Shown: in pieces, positions 37,880 to 47,561 of the stretch
Layout of the letters: every line of letters starts with the position of its first letter
Numbering within the stretch: the first letter of the stretch is position 1
Assembly: GCF_012222305.1 (NCBI RefSeq)
Contig: NZ_CP035730.1
Location: 744,001-808,000 of the forward strand
Length of the DNA: 64,000 nucleotides
Source of the DNA: Sulfolobus sp. S-194
GTDB taxonomy: Archaea; Thermoproteota; Thermoprotei_A; Sulfolobales; Sulfolobaceae
Direction of reading: 5' to 3'
Made by a program: the position numbers and the translations under genes
The notes under the pieces: model-generated
The model's database searches: none
Told to the model about the DNA's origin: nothing
The model's input: only the letters and a program-made list of their open reading frames with translations

Positions 37880-38334
37880 AATTCAATCACCTCACCCTTA
37901 TTTATTTCGCCCATTTTTAAAACACGATTAATATTAACTATATTGATTTTTCTTGCTTCTTTTTCTATTAATTTTTCCTTATCAAATATAATCTTTCCAC
38001 TAGTTAATAAATATAAGACTATTGGGTTATGGAAAGATAGTTCTGAAGGATCAAGAATTATAAAATAAAGAAGAGGTCTTTGTCCGTATCTTTTTACGTA
38101 TTCGAAATAATTTTCTATTTGCTCAATCTTTTTTATGAAATACTCAGCTATTTCCTCTCTGGCATAAAATGAAATCTTATGGACTTTTTCTAAGATTAAT
38201 AAGATTAAAAGAGCTTTTTTCTCGTCCAAAGTATCTATAGCTTCTCCGCCTATTACTATGCCTTTCAACTTCTCTCCATAATGATCAAGTATTTTTTCAC
38301 TTAAACTCTGAATTAAATTAAGTAAGGACTTCAT
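37876..38334 (-). CDS. Degenerate minimal-nucleotidyltransferase-like protein
   Basis: 152 residues. The N-terminal KGIVIGGEAIDTLDEKKALLI sits where MNT antitoxins have GSxARGxxxxxSDxDL; the Ser and the DxD pair are missing, so catalysis is unlikely. The rest is alpha-beta (PLLYFIILDPSELSFHNPIVL). The assignment depends on its overlap with the HEPN-like gene. Its start is only 32 bases from the divergent gene at 38367, so both promoters overlap. Confidence 0.5.
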   Translation of the reverse strand: MKSLLNLIQSLSEKILDHYGEKLKGIVIGGEAIDTLDEKKALLILLILEKVHKISFYAREEIAEYFIKKIEQIENYFEYVKRYGQRPLLYFIILDPSELSFHNPIVLYLLTSGKIIFDKEKLIEKEARKINIVNINRVLKMGEINKGEVIEL

Positions 38335-38366
38335 GCTTATTATTTACAACTACAAAAATTAAGTTT

Positions 38367-38879
38367 GTGTATGAGTTGATATCTGAATATTTGAAGTATC
38401 CACCTTATGAAGTTTTACCCATACTAGAGTTGAGAATACCGTGTAGTACTCAATGCCTATCTAACTCTAGATATAAACAATTACTGGAAATAGAGGCATT
38501 TAAATCACAATTAGAGGTAATAGATAGTCTTAAAGATTTAATAAAATATAAAATTGAGAATCTTATTGACGAAGTCTCAGTTAGAATATCTAATAGGGAG
38601 AACGTAGATATTAGTTTACTGACTTATTCCGTGTATAAGATTATAGAATTTGGCGGCGATTATCAAATAGGATATGACAATATAGTTTTTGAAAATAAGA
38701 AAATATTTGCTGGTAGTTTCAATGAAATTATGAGATTAAATAAAGAGATAGAAAAAATTCTAACTGATAAGGACGTAAGATCATTATGTGATGAGATAAG
38801 ATATTTAAGTGAATCTACATGGGAACATTTTGACAAAAACATAAGGAGGTCTTTAAATGAAAGTCAAAGTAGGACTTGA
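38367..38879 (+). CDS. Hypothetical protein upstream of the PTPS-like gene
   Basis: 170 residues, GTG start (TTG and others possible). Not recognised. It is helical and charged, with two N-terminal cysteines (PCSTQC, about 25-30) that could bind a metal or Fe-S cluster with partners elsewhere. It overlaps the PTPS-like ORF by 23 bases, so it is likely a partner in the same pterin pathway. Mostly soluble. Confidence 0.6.
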   Translation: MYELISEYLKYPPYEVLPILELRIPCSTQCLSNSRYKQLLEIEAFKSQLEVIDSLKDLIKYKIENLIDEVSVRISNRENVDISLLTYSVYKIIEFGGDYQIGYDNIVFENKKIFAGSFNEIMRLNKEIEKILTDKDVRSLCDEIRYLSESTWEHFDKNIRRSLNESQSRT

Positions 38880-39276
38880 AGGATTTTCTTTTGATTCCGC
38901 CCATTATACTTTATCCTCAGAAGGAAATCAACAGATTCATGGACATACATATAGGATTTCTATTGAAGTTGAAGGAGATTCAATAGATGAAAGTACTGGA
39001 TTTGTTATAGATTTTGATATTTTAAAGAAGATAATAAATGATATAGTAAAAGATTGGGATCATAAATTAATAATTCCTTCTGAAGATCTTAATCAAATAT
39101 ACTTTAAAGGTCCGTTTAAACTGGACATAAAAGTCATTCCATATAAATATCCTACAGCAGAATATATCGGATTAGAAATAGCTAAAAGTATATACGAAAA
39201 ATTACAGAAAAAGTATAAAATTACAATAAAAATATATGAAGGAGAAAACAATTATGCAATAATTGAGTATCCATGA
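38857..39276 (+). CDS. 6-pyruvoyl-tetrahydropterin synthase/QueD-like, without the catalytic Cys
   Basis: 139 residues, tunnelling-fold PTPS family. Zinc histidines are in FDSAHYT and IHGHTY. The usual C-x3-HGH motif reads N-Q-Q-I-HGH, so the catalytic Cys position is Asn. The substrate glutamate probably lies in the C-terminal [10 protein letters not shown]. Archaeal variants of this kind have been linked to pterin rather than preQ0 synthesis. With MptE-like and DHPS-related genes near, I read it as a pterin (sulfopterin/folate-type) enzyme. An AAGGAGGT ribosome-binding site precedes the ATG. Confidence 0.8.
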   Translation: MKVKVGLEGFSFDSAHYTLSSEGNQQIHGHTYRISIEVEGDSIDESTGFVIDFDILKKIINDIVKDWDHKLIIPSEDLNQIYFKGPFKLDIKVIPYKYPTAEYIGLEIAKSIYEKLQKKYKITIKIYEGENNYAIIEYP

Positions 39277-39675
39277 CTATTTTATTATAAATCGAAGGCC
39301 AATATTGTCAATAGTTTTACAATTCTCGTCCTTTACTTTTGAAAAACAGATTTTACCATTATCAAAAGAAAAGCATCCGTAAGGATTTTTTAGAAACTTA
39401 TCCAGCTCAAATTCTTCCCCCTTATCACTTACTTTAAAGCAACCTTCTAACTCAACTCTTTCCAAGATAGAGTTAATACTTATAATAACTCCACCATAAA
39501 GAAGGGCAAAGCATTCAGCAAGACTAAAGTCTTTACACGATTCCTCAATATTAAAGGTCTTCTTTAGTCTTTCAAGGAATTCACTTCTTGTTATAAGAGG
39601 GTAAGTTGATATTAGTATACTTATGTTATTTTTTCTTAGTCGTACTATTGTTGGAGTCGATGATATTATATCCAC
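39277..39675 (-). CDS. Hypothetical protein downstream of DHPS-related gene
   Basis: 132-134 residues depending on start (GTG 39675 or TTG 39681). Not recognised. Six cysteines are scattered along it, in ESCKDF, LAECFAL, EGCFKV, YGCFSF, KICFSK and ENCKTI, more than usual for its length. Its start lies inside the DHPS-related gene and its end is one base from the end of the convergent PTPS gene. Possibly a small subunit or an uncharacterised pterin enzyme. Confidence 0.55.
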   Translation of the reverse strand: MDIISSTPTIVRLRKNNISILISTYPLITRSEFLERLKKTFNIEESCKDFSLAECFALLYGGVIISINSILERVELEGCFKVSDKGEEFELDKFLKNPYGCFSFDNGKICFSKVKDENCKTIDNIGLRFIIK

Positions 39676-41143
39676 GCACAAATAAAGGTTCGTCTTGTAT
39701 ATAATTTTTATCTAACTTAAACGCTAATTCAGCCTTAGCTAGCTCATATCCTATATACAAACTATGCTCATTATTAATATCCTTCTTCAGTTCTATTAAT
39801 TTTCTACCTATACTAAGCCCATTTGTTCCAGATATCTTAATATTTTCGTTTCCCTTCCATTCAAGATAGATTTTATCAGCCACTTTTATGATTACAAATC
39901 CTTTATCCATGTTTTTAGGTTCTATATGTTCATTAATAAACAAATAATCTTCTGGGTTTCCAATTTTTTCTTTTATCCTCTTTTTATCTTTTAATATTAG
40001 AAGATCTAAACCTAAATCTTTTGGCAAACTTTTTCTATGTAGGGATACACTAATCATTTTGGTAGCTATGTTTACTTCATAAGAACTCCAACGAGTCTTA
40101 CCGTGTTCCATTATCAGTAAGTTTCCAATTTTAAGCTCGCCAGCTATTGCTGTTAATAATGCATTAACACCTATACTATCTACATCTATTAGCTCAGTAA
40201 CATTAAGTATTCCCATTAGCATAGGAGCATCTGTAAGGTCTCTTATTTTTTTGTATTCAAAAATACTATCAACCAGTCCAACCATTGGTGGCGAGAGGAT
40301 AGGGTCTAATATCAGTTTCTCAAATCCTATCTCCTTTGCTTTCCTATATAGATTAAAAGTAACATTAGCTCTATTTTCAATAGAAAGAGGTGCAACTACG
40401 AATGCTTTATCTTTTATTACGGCGAGTTCATTTATATTATCCTCATTAAGATTAAATATAAAATCTGCACCAGCTTTTGCTCCCTCAATAAGCTCTTTAG
40501 TTGAGGCTGAATCAATACCAACAATGTATCCTTCATCTATGAATTTAGTAACTTTCTTTCTTACTTCATCTAAATCCTCATGGCCATTAGGAAATCCTAA
40601 TACGATTACATTAACGTAATTTGATACCCTTTTAGCTTCTTCTAGCAGAAACTCTATATCTTTGCTTGCATCAACTTCTATAAATATTCTAAAGGGAGGA
40701 GGATATCTCGGTATTTTTAATCCATCTATCTCAAATGCAAAATCGCCTTTTTCCTCTAATTCCCTTAAGATCTTTTCTATGTCATCCTCTTTCTTTTTCT
40801 TCAGTATAGTATCAGCTGGATAAATCGTAGATAAAGTTTCACCTTTTGAAAGAGCTTCTATTACTCTAGGAATATCCCTGTAGTCTTCGCTACCCTTATA
40901 CGTTTTAACCTTTGTTACTTCTTGTATTTTTTGTGCATCACCACTAGCTAAACCAGGAATAATAATGTAATCGTAATCCTTAAGTGATATGTTCTTTAAG
41001 TTTTCTGCTATATAATCTACTGTCATTAATGAAGCAATGGGGTAATTAAGTGCAATAACATCAGCCTTTACATCTTTCAATTGGTTTGCAATTTCTTTTA
41101 CGCTCTCGTATGCTAATTTTCCGGTTACTAGTAACACTTTCAC
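39626..41143 (-). CDS. Dihydropteroate synthase-related protein
   Basis: 505 residues. N-terminal 150 residues form a separate domain of unknown function; the middle carries a TIM-barrel similar to DHPS (FVAPLSIENRAN, LILDPILSPPM, and MGILNVTELIDVDSIG, the last echoing the MGxxNvTPDSF motif with LIDVDS in place of PDSF). This architecture is the archaeal DHPS-related family. It probably condenses a pterin diphosphate with an aromatic amine or another ring, but the altered motif could mean a different substrate. The C terminus is unrecognised. Confidence 0.78.
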   Translation of the reverse strand: MKVLLVTGKLAYESVKEIANQLKDVKADVIALNYPIASLMTVDYIAENLKNISLKDYDYIIIPGLASGDAQKIQEVTKVKTYKGSEDYRDIPRVIEALSKGETLSTIYPADTILKKKKEDDIEKILRELEEKGDFAFEIDGLKIPRYPPPFRIFIEVDASKDIEFLLEEAKRVSNYVNVIVLGFPNGHEDLDEVRKKVTKFIDEGYIVGIDSASTKELIEGAKAGADFIFNLNEDNINELAVIKDKAFVVAPLSIENRANVTFNLYRKAKEIGFEKLILDPILSPPMVGLVDSIFEYKKIRDLTDAPMLMGILNVTELIDVDSIGVNALLTAIAGELKIGNLLIMEHGKTRWSSYEVNIATKMISVSLHRKSLPKDLGLDLLILKDKKRIKEKIGNPEDYLFINEHIEPKNMDKGFVIIKVADKIYLEWKGNENIKISGTNGLSIGRKLIELKKDINNEHSLYIGYELAKAELAFKLDKNYIQDEPLFVRGYNIIDSNNSTTKKK

Positions 41144-41222
41144 ATATTATCTTTACTTAATTTAGGATTAAAAATACCGTTATTAGAAACTCTTTTATTT
41201 ACTTTAACACATAATATTAGTG

Positions 41223-42194
41223 ATGAGTCTTTTACCTAGAGCATTTGATGTAAAGCCAGGAGAGAAGTTTGATGTGGTTATAATTGGTATGGGTCCTGCG
41301 GCATATAGTGCAGCATTATACAGTGCAAGGTTTATGCTAAAGACTTTAATGATAGGTGAAACACCTGGAGGTCAATTAACAGAAGCGGGTGAAGTTGATG
41401 ATTATTTGGGGTTAATTGGAATTCAAGCTGCTGATATGATAAAACTATTCAATAAACACATAGAAAAATATAACGTCCCTGCAATTATGGATAGTGTGGA
41501 ATACTTTAGAAAAGAAAATAATGAATTTATAGTTAAAACTAAAAGAAGAGGAGAGTTCAGAGCTGATGCGATAATAGTTGCAGTAGGTGTAAAGAGGAGA
41601 AAACTAAATGTGCCTGGAGAAGCCGAATTTACTGGTAAAGGCGTTTCTTATTGTTCAGTCTGTGATGCACCTCTATTTAAGAACAGAGTCGTTGCGGTTA
41701 TTGGAGGAGGAGATTCTGCCTTAGAAGGAGCTGAAATTCTTTCTCGCTATGCAACTAAAGTATATCTTGTGCATAGAAGAGACGAATTTAAAGCACAACC
41801 AATTTATGTAGAGAGTGTCAAGCAAAAGCCAAATGTTGAGTTTATTTTAAATTCGGCAGTTAAAGAAATTAAAGGTGATAAAATAGTTAGAAAAGTTATT
41901 GTTCAAAATCTAAAGACTAATGAAATTAGAGAGCTTGATGTTAATGGAGTATTTGTTGAAATCGGTTTCGATCCGCCAACAGATTTTGCAAGGCAGAACG
42001 GTTTAGAAGTAGATTCACATGGATACATTAAAGTAGACGAATGGATGAGAACTAATATAGAAGGTGTATATGCCGCTGGTGATTGTACTGGGATGTGGTT
42101 AGGTTTTAGGCAAATTATAACTTCAGCAGCACAAGGTGCAGTAGCTGCACATAGTGCTTTTAATTATTTAACAGAGAAAAAGAGGAAAAAGTGA
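41223..42194 (+). CDS. trxB: Thioredoxin reductase
   Basis: 323 residues. FAD loop [22 protein letters not shown] loop [13 protein letters not shown] with HRRDEF, redox pair CSVC (145 and 148, numbering from the GTG at 41220) and the C-terminal [13 protein letters not shown] after the loop favours NADPH. ATG 41223 is one codon after a GTG; TATA-like ACACATAATATT precedes. It overlaps the IMPase gene. Confidence 0.92.
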   Translation: MSLLPRAFDVKPGEKFDVVIIGMGPAAYSAALYSARFMLKTLMIGETPGGQLTEAGEVDDYLGLIGIQAADMIKLFNKHIEKYNVPAIMDSVEYFRKENNEFIVKTKRRGEFRADAIIVAVGVKRRKLNVPGEAEFTGKGVSYCSVCDAPLFKNRVVAVIGGGDSALEGAEILSRYATKVYLVHRRDEFKAQPIYVESVKQKPNVEFILNSAVKEIKGDKIVRKVIVQNLKTNEIRELDVNGVFVEIGFDPPTDFARQNGLEVDSHGYIKVDEWMRTNIEGVYAAGDCTGMWLGFRQIITSAAQGAVAAHSAFNYLTEKKRKK

Positions 42195-42988
42195 TGCGAG
42201 AGGTTTTAATAAAGATTACAAAGGAAATAATTTCTTTTCTATATGAAGAAAAAGATAAACAAGGTATTGATAAAATTATAGGAAAACATGGAAATGATGT
42301 TACTAGGGTTATTGACAAGAAATCAGAAGAATTAATCTTCGATAGACTTAATCACTCTGGATATAAATTTATGTTCGTTTCAGAGGAATCTGGTGTAGTT
42401 AATAAGGAAAACTATGAGTATATAGCTATTATTGATCCTTTAGATGGAAGTACAAATTATCTAAATGGAATTCCTTGGTCTTCAGTATCTATAGCAGTTT
42501 ATAAGAAAGGAGAAAAAGATATTTTGTCTTCTTTTACTGGTGTAGTAGGTAACATATTCACTAAGAAGATATATTCATATGACGAAAATTTTTCCTATGT
42601 AGATGACGAAAGAATTACTACTCTTAATCCACCAGACAAACTTCTAATCATAGCGTATTTTTCAAGGTCTAGGCTTTTATCTGTAAAGAACTTTCTTGAT
42701 TCATTAAATGTTGATTATAAAATAAGAAGTTTAGGGAGCGCATCATTAGATATGATTTTAGTATGTACTGGAAAAGCATCCATTTATTTTGATATTAGAG
42801 GAAAATTAAGAAATGTTGATGTAGCAGCTTCTTCTAACTTCTGTAAAAAGCTTGAAATAATTCCTAGGAACTCAAGATTAGAAGAAATAAGAGTAGGAAT
42901 AGAAAAAGTAGAACAAATACAGGAAATTATTCTTTCTTCAGATCAGAATTTATTGAGTTCACTTGCTCTTTCTTTACAGAAGGCTTAA
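42194..42988 (+). CDS. Inositol-1-monophosphatase / archaeal FBPase family
   Basis: 264 residues. VSEESG and [12 protein letters not shown] provide the metal-binding glutamate and aspartates of the FIG superfamily, and [13 protein letters not shown] the distal site. Archaeal members often dephosphorylate both inositol phosphate and fructose bisphosphate. A second Asp is present in the distal NVDVA motif, consistent with activity. Coupled to trxB; its 3' end overlaps the convergent AAA ATPase by 62 bases. Confidence 0.87.
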   Translation: MREVLIKITKEIISFLYEEKDKQGIDKIIGKHGNDVTRVIDKKSEELIFDRLNHSGYKFMFVSEESGVVNKENYEYIAIIDPLDGSTNYLNGIPWSSVSIAVYKKGEKDILSSFTGVVGNIFTKKIYSYDENFSYVDDERITTLNPPDKLLIIAYFSRSRLLSVKNFLDSLNVDYKIRSLGSASLDMILVCTGKASIYFDIRGKLRNVDVAASSNFCKKLEIIPRNSRLEEIRVGIEKVEQIQEIILSSDQNLLSSLALSLQKA

Positions 42989-44744
42989 CTTTTGCAAGAG
43001 CTTCTAGCAAGTCTTCATAAGTTAATTTTCTTTCTTTGTTTCCTCTTATTATTTCCTTTAAAACTTTCATTTTTGCTTCTCTGGTTACTGCAGCTATATC
43101 AGCTCCACTATAACCCTCTGTAATGTCAGCCAATTTATCACAATTCACTTGTTCACATACATCTTTACCTAAGTACTTTTCAAATATATCTCTTCTTTCA
43201 TCCTTATTAGGTAATGGCATGTAAATTATTCTATCAAATCTACCTGGTCTTTTTAATGCTGGATCAATATCTTCTAATCTATTTGTAGTTCCTATTACAA
43301 CTACTTCCTTTAGGCTTCTTATTCCATCCATTTCAGTTAAAAGTTGGTTAACTATTTTTGAAGCCTCTGACTTTTGGTTTTCACGTTTAGGAGCAATAGC
43401 GTCAAGTTCATCTAATAATAGGATGGAAGGCTTATTCTCTCTAGCTCTGTTAAATACTTCTTTAACTGCTGAAACAGCACCTTCGTATCCCTTATAAAGA
43501 ATTTCTGCCCCGCTTAGCATGATTAATCTAACTCCTAAAGTTCTTGCTAATGCCTTAGCCATCATGGTCTTACCTACACCTGGTGGACCGTAGAGTAATA
43601 TTCCTCTAATTGATGGAATCTTCATTTGTTCCATTAAATTATAGTACTTGAATTGCATTTCTAGCAAGTCATATAATTCTTTCTTTATCTCTTCATATCC
43701 TCCTATATCATTTAAGGTTATTTTTTCAGCATCTTCTGATTCAGGCAACTCTGGTCCTCTAAACTTTCTCTCGTAATCTAGCCTAAACTTCTCGTATTCA
43801 TCAAGCATTTGTAAAGTTACACTCGGTTTATATCTCTTAATTACGTTTGCGAAATCTTGTAGTGTTATTTTTCTTTCTACTCCCTTTTCTAATGCTTCTA
43901 CAGCAGCAATTCTAGCAACTTCTTGGCATACATTTGCTATATCGGCTCCCGTGAATCTTTCTGTCATTTCGGCTAGTTTATCAAAGTCTACATCTTCACC
44001 TAAAGGCATATTCTTACAATGAATGAGAAATATCTCTTTTCTAGATTTTTTATCGGGTACACCAATATAAATTAATTTATCAAATCTACCAGCTCTTAAG
44101 AGTGCTTTATCTAAAAGATGAGGAACGTTAGTAGAACCGACAATAATAACCCCATCTTCGCTTTGTAAACCATCTATCTCTGAGAGCATTAGAGAAAGCA
44201 ATCTAGGTGTGACGGAATCACCAGTATGGCTTTCTCTTTTAACGCCTATTGTGTCTATTTCATCAAAAAATAATATGCATGGTGCATTTTTCCTAGCATT
44301 ATTAAATAACTCTCTCAGTCTAGCCTCACTTTCTCCATACCATTTACTCATAATATCGCTAACATTAACATAAATAAAGTTAATTTTTGCCTCATTTGCT
44401 AGGGCTCTCATCATTAAGCTCTTTCCACAGCCGGGTGGACCAAATAGTAAAATTCCTTTTGGAGGTCTTAATCCATATTTTTTAGCGATTTCCTTATATT
44501 TCAGTGGGATCTCTATATATTCTTTAATTTCTTTTTTTACATCATCATATCCACCAATCATATCCCATGTAATTTTTTCTTTAATTTCTTCTTTCTTTTT
44601 CTGAGACTTTTGTTGTATTTGTAGGGCTTTATCTGATAGTATGAACTTTTGAGTCTGTTTTCTGAATAAGAGAACCAAGAGGATTATTGTGACTCCAACA
44701 GCACCAAGAACCTCTATTAATGGAATAAATTGAGTAACTCCCAT
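42927..44744 (-). CDS. Membrane-anchored two-domain AAA+ ATPase (Cdc48-like)
   Basis: 605 residues from the ATG (TTG at 44750 gives two more). One N-terminal hydrophobic helix (about 8-27), then two AAA modules. First: [22 protein letters not shown] and an arginine pair. Second: [28 protein letters not shown]. Both look active. Unlike Cdc48 there is no N-domain before the first ring; instead a membrane helix anchors it. A role in membrane-protein extraction or quality control is inferred. Confidence 0.85.
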   Translation of the reverse strand: MGVTQFIPLIEVLGAVGVTIILLVLLFRKQTQKFILSDKALQIQQKSQKKKEEIKEKITWDMIGGYDDVKKEIKEYIEIPLKYKEIAKKYGLRPPKGILLFGPPGCGKSLMMRALANEAKINFIYVNVSDIMSKWYGESEARLRELFNNARKNAPCILFFDEIDTIGVKRESHTGDSVTPRLLSLMLSEIDGLQSEDGVIIVGSTNVPHLLDKALLRAGRFDKLIYIGVPDKKSRKEIFLIHCKNMPLGEDVDFDKLAEMTERFTGADIANVCQEVARIAAVEALEKGVERKITLQDFANVIKRYKPSVTLQMLDEYEKFRLDYERKFRGPELPESEDAEKITLNDIGGYEEIKKELYDLLEMQFKYYNLMEQMKIPSIRGILLYGPPGVGKTMMAKALARTLGVRLIMLSGAEILYKGYEGAVSAVKEVFNRARENKPSILLLDELDAIAPKRENQKSEASKIVNQLLTEMDGIRSLKEVVVIGTTNRLEDIDPALKRPGRFDRIIYMPLPNKDERRDIFEKYLGKDVCEQVNCDKLADITEGYSGADIAAVTREAKMKVLKEIIRGNKERKLTYEDLLEALAKVKPSVKKEQVNSINSDLKKE

Positions 44745-44785
44745 GTTCAAAAAACATTATGAATTTGCAAATATTTAAATTATAG

Positions 44786-46339
44786 TCAATGTTTTATGTC
44801 TTTCAAAATCTCCATAGCTGCGTTATATCCTGGTGATCCAGTAACTCCACCACCTGGATGAGTCCCAGATCCACAAAGATATAAATTTCTTATTGGAGTT
44901 CTATAATTAGAATATCCTATCAGAGGTCTAAAGAAGTATAATTGGTCTGGTGTCATATCAAGATGAAATATATTCCCTTCCCATATTCCAAATCTCCTTT
45001 CAATATCTAGGGGTGTTAATAGTTCGTATTTAATGGGCTTAAAGTTGGGTGCAAATTCTCTAACTTTTTCAATTGTGATTTCTGCTATTTTATCCTTAAT
45101 TTTATCGAGATCTTTATTATAAGGTACATATTGTCCAAAAATTGTGAAGACAAACTTTCCTTGAGGTGCTAATGTAGGATCTACAGTTGATGGGATATTA
45201 ATTGATAACCATGGTTCCCTAGAATAGCCCAAGTTTCTTGCATCTAAATATGCTTTTTCCACGTAATCTACAGAGGGTATAATTAGTTCTGAAGCTATAT
45301 GCTCTGGTCTTAATGAAGTTCCATTCCCAAAATCTGGGAGTTCCTCTATATATCCGTTTATTTTAAATGATACACCGATAGTCTTAAGTGCTTTTACTTT
45401 TTTAATGAATTCTTCATCTAATTCAGCATTTCTAAGCAATTTAAGAAATGTAGTTTTAGGATCAGCATTAGAGACAACTATTTTGCTCTCTATTGTTTTT
45501 CCATTCTTTAGTTTTATTCCTTTACTCTCGCCATTTTTAACGATTATCTCGTCAACTTCAGAATTAAGAAAAATTTCTGCACCATAGTACTCTGCAACTC
45601 TCCTAAGAGCATTGGATACATTTCCCATTCCTCCTTCTACATAACCCCAAGCTCCTTTAACTCCATTAACCTCTCCGAAGTTATGATGAAGCAATACATA
45701 TGCTGTCCCGGGAGTAGATGGAGAGGCGTATGTTCCAACAACAGAATCTTCTATTAGGGCTGATTTCACTTCTTCACTTTCGAAGAATTCATCTAGGAAT
45801 GATTTCCCATCCTGGAAAAACATCCTTGCAATAGTTAGTGCTGTGTTTTCGTCCACGTTTAAACCTTTGAATAATTTGAACAATTCCTCTGCTTCAGAGA
45901 AGTTTATTGGTTTATTTAATATTAAGAAATCTGCTATCTCTGAGAAAATTTCCAGAATTTTTACTAATTTTTCATAAGACTGGGCATCTTTTTTTGAAAA
46001 CTTCTCAATTTCTTTTATTGTTTTCTTAGTTGAAGTCCAAATAGTTATGCTCTTGTTCTTTCCAAAAGGGACAAAGAGACTAGGGTCTTTTAAATATACC
46101 TTCAGCCCGAAATCATATAGTCTTAAGTCGTCAATTATCTTTTTTCTAAATAAGCTAAAGACATATGATGCTGTAGAAACTTTAATTCCAGGCCATAGTT
46201 CTTCAGTTACTGCTGCCCCACCTATAACATTTCTTCTTTCAAATACTGCAACTTTTAAACCTTCTTTCGCTAAGTAAGATGCTGTAACTAAACCATTGTG
46301 ACCTCCGCCTACAATTATCACATCGTAAATTCTATTCAC
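44786..46339 (-). CDS. Phytoene-desaturase-like FAD oxidoreductase
   Basis: 517 residues. Rossmann loop VIIVGGGHNGLVTASYLA, the EELWPG region, and the C-terminal FAD-binding NLYLCGSGTHPGGGVTGSPGYNAA are typical of CrtI/PYROXD2-like enzymes. The substrate may be carotenoid or another polyprenyl; the related animal proteins show that carotenoid use is not certain. GTG start (46337-46339). The preceding 34-residue membrane ORF overlaps this start by 8 bases. Confidence 0.82.
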   Translation of the reverse strand: MNRIYDVIIVGGGHNGLVTASYLAKEGLKVAVFERRNVIGGAAVTEELWPGIKVSTASYVFSLFRKKIIDDLRLYDFGLKVYLKDPSLFVPFGKNKSITIWTSTKKTIKEIEKFSKKDAQSYEKLVKILEIFSEIADFLILNKPINFSEAEELFKLFKGLNVDENTALTIARMFFQDGKSFLDEFFESEEVKSALIEDSVVGTYASPSTPGTAYVLLHHNFGEVNGVKGAWGYVEGGMGNVSNALRRVAEYYGAEIFLNSEVDEIIVKNGESKGIKLKNGKTIESKIVVSNADPKTTFLKLLRNAELDEEFIKKVKALKTIGVSFKINGYIEELPDFGNGTSLRPEHIASELIIPSVDYVEKAYLDARNLGYSREPWLSINIPSTVDPTLAPQGKFVFTIFGQYVPYNKDLDKIKDKIAEITIEKVREFAPNFKPIKYELLTPLDIERRFGIWEGNIFHLDMTPDQLYFFRPLIGYSNYRTPIRNLYLCGSGTHPGGGVTGSPGYNAAMEILKDIKH

Positions 46340-46436
46340 CTCTTTTAATTCTAAATACTATTGCTAATATTGCACCCAATACAGATAAACCTAGTGCTGT
46401 ATACGCGAAAACCAATAACATTTCTGTTGGGTTCAT
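46332..46436 (-). CDS. 34-residue single-pass membrane ORF upstream of the desaturase
   Basis: ATG at 46436-46434, TAG at 46334-46332. The product starts MNPTEMLLVFAY, continues with one hydrophobic helix (about 6-27, TALGLSVLGAILAIVF) and ends in IKRGE. The stop overlaps the GTG of the desaturase by eight bases, and GAGGTGA inside its last codons serves as that gene's ribosome-binding site. This coupling supports real translation. The helix length fits one crossing; function unknown. Confidence 0.65.
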   Translation of the reverse strand: MNPTEMLLVFAYTALGLSVLGAILAIVFRIKRGE

Positions 46437-46475
46437 TTAGGATAACTTAATTAACTTAAATAAAACTTTAGTGGT

Positions 46476-47561
46476 ATGAGTTTCATTTACCCAGATTATA
46501 TGGGAAATAGCATTTATAATCTTGCTTGTGGTATAGCTGATTTTATTGGAGTAAAGAGGGAATGTAAAGGAAATAAGTTAAATATTTCTGGTAAAAAATT
46601 GGCATTAGTTCTTCTTGATGGCCTAGGTTACAACATGTTAAAATCTGTAGGTCTTGAGAGCGAAAAAAGGATAACTACTGTTTTTCCTTCAACTACATCA
46701 ACAGTATTAACCACATTATTTACGGCACAATTACCTGGTGAACATGGCATTTTAGGCTATAATACTTTGTCAAAGAGGCTAGGAGGAATAGCCAACGCTC
46801 TTAGATTCACTTATCCAGCAGTTGGGAATAGGGATACAGTAACTGAAAATATCAAATTTTCGAGCGCATTTCCAAATGTTAAAAGCTACTTAACTGAAGT
46901 AAAAGATAAAAAGACCGCAGAAGTCATACCTAAAGGTATTGATAATACTGAATTTACATTAGCAACCCATGGAAAAGTGTCTACAACAAAAACATATGTG
47001 ACATACTGGGATGCACTATATGAGTTTGCTAATATACTTCAAGATTACGATTTTGTCTATTTTTACATGCCAGATATAGATACTTTAGCTCATAAATATG
47101 GTCCTTCATCTTTACCAGTAAAGCAAGCTATAAAGGAAATTTTTGAAGGAGTTAAACAAATAGCTTCGCATCATAAAGATTATATATTCGTTATTACAGC
47201 TGATCATGGTCATGTTGAAGTATCTTCTCATATATTGTTAAACCAAGATACTGAACTTCTAGAGATGTTATATTTACCTCCGTATGGAGATTCAAGAGCT
47301 TTGTTTTTCTTAACAAAATTTGATTTAAAGACATATCTCTATCATAAGTACCCCGAATTAAAAGTTTTTGAAAAGACTGATTTTGAAAGACTTGTAGGTA
47401 CAGAGAATATAAATGCTGATTTTATAGCTGTACCCTCGGATAACAAAGCGTATATATACTCCTTTAAAGATCAAACAGATGACTACGCAAAATTAAAAGG
47501 TCATCATGGTGGTTTATCTGAAGACGAAATGTATGTTCCTCTGGTGATACTAAATGGTTGA
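46476..47561 (+). CDS. Alkaline-phosphatase-superfamily enzyme (type I phosphodiesterase-like)
   Basis: 361 residues. LVLLDGLGYNML carries the first metal-binding Asp, FPSTTSTVLTTLFT the nucleophile Thr, and the later motifs YMPDIDTLAHKYG and VITADHGHVE, plus LKGHHGG, the other ligands. It belongs to the nucleotide pyrophosphatase/phosphodiesterase group; substrate unknown. No signal peptide is seen, so it is cytosolic. Overlaps the following phosphoribosyltransferase by 8 bases. Confidence 0.86.
   Translation: MSFIYPDYMGNSIYNLACGIADFIGVKRECKGNKLNISGKKLALVLLDGLGYNMLKSVGLESEKRITTVFPSTTSTVLTTLFTAQLPGEHGILGYNTLSKRLGGIANALRFTYPAVGNRDTVTENIKFSSAFPNVKSYLTEVKDKKTAEVIPKGIDNTEFTLATHGKVSTTKTYVTYWDALYEFANILQDYDFVYFYMPDIDTLAHKYGPSSLPVKQAIKEIFEGVKQIASHHKDYIFVITADHGHVEVSSHILLNQDTELLEMLYLPPYGDSRALFFLTKFDLKTYLYHKYPELKVFEKTDFERLVGTENINADFIAVPSDNKAYIYSFKDQTDDYAKLKGHHGGLSEDEMYVPLVILNG

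Noticed and set aside
37469-38334. Active HEPN/MNT toxin-antitoxin
   Set aside because: Both catalytic motifs are missing and the genes sit in a metabolic locus, so an active module is not supported.
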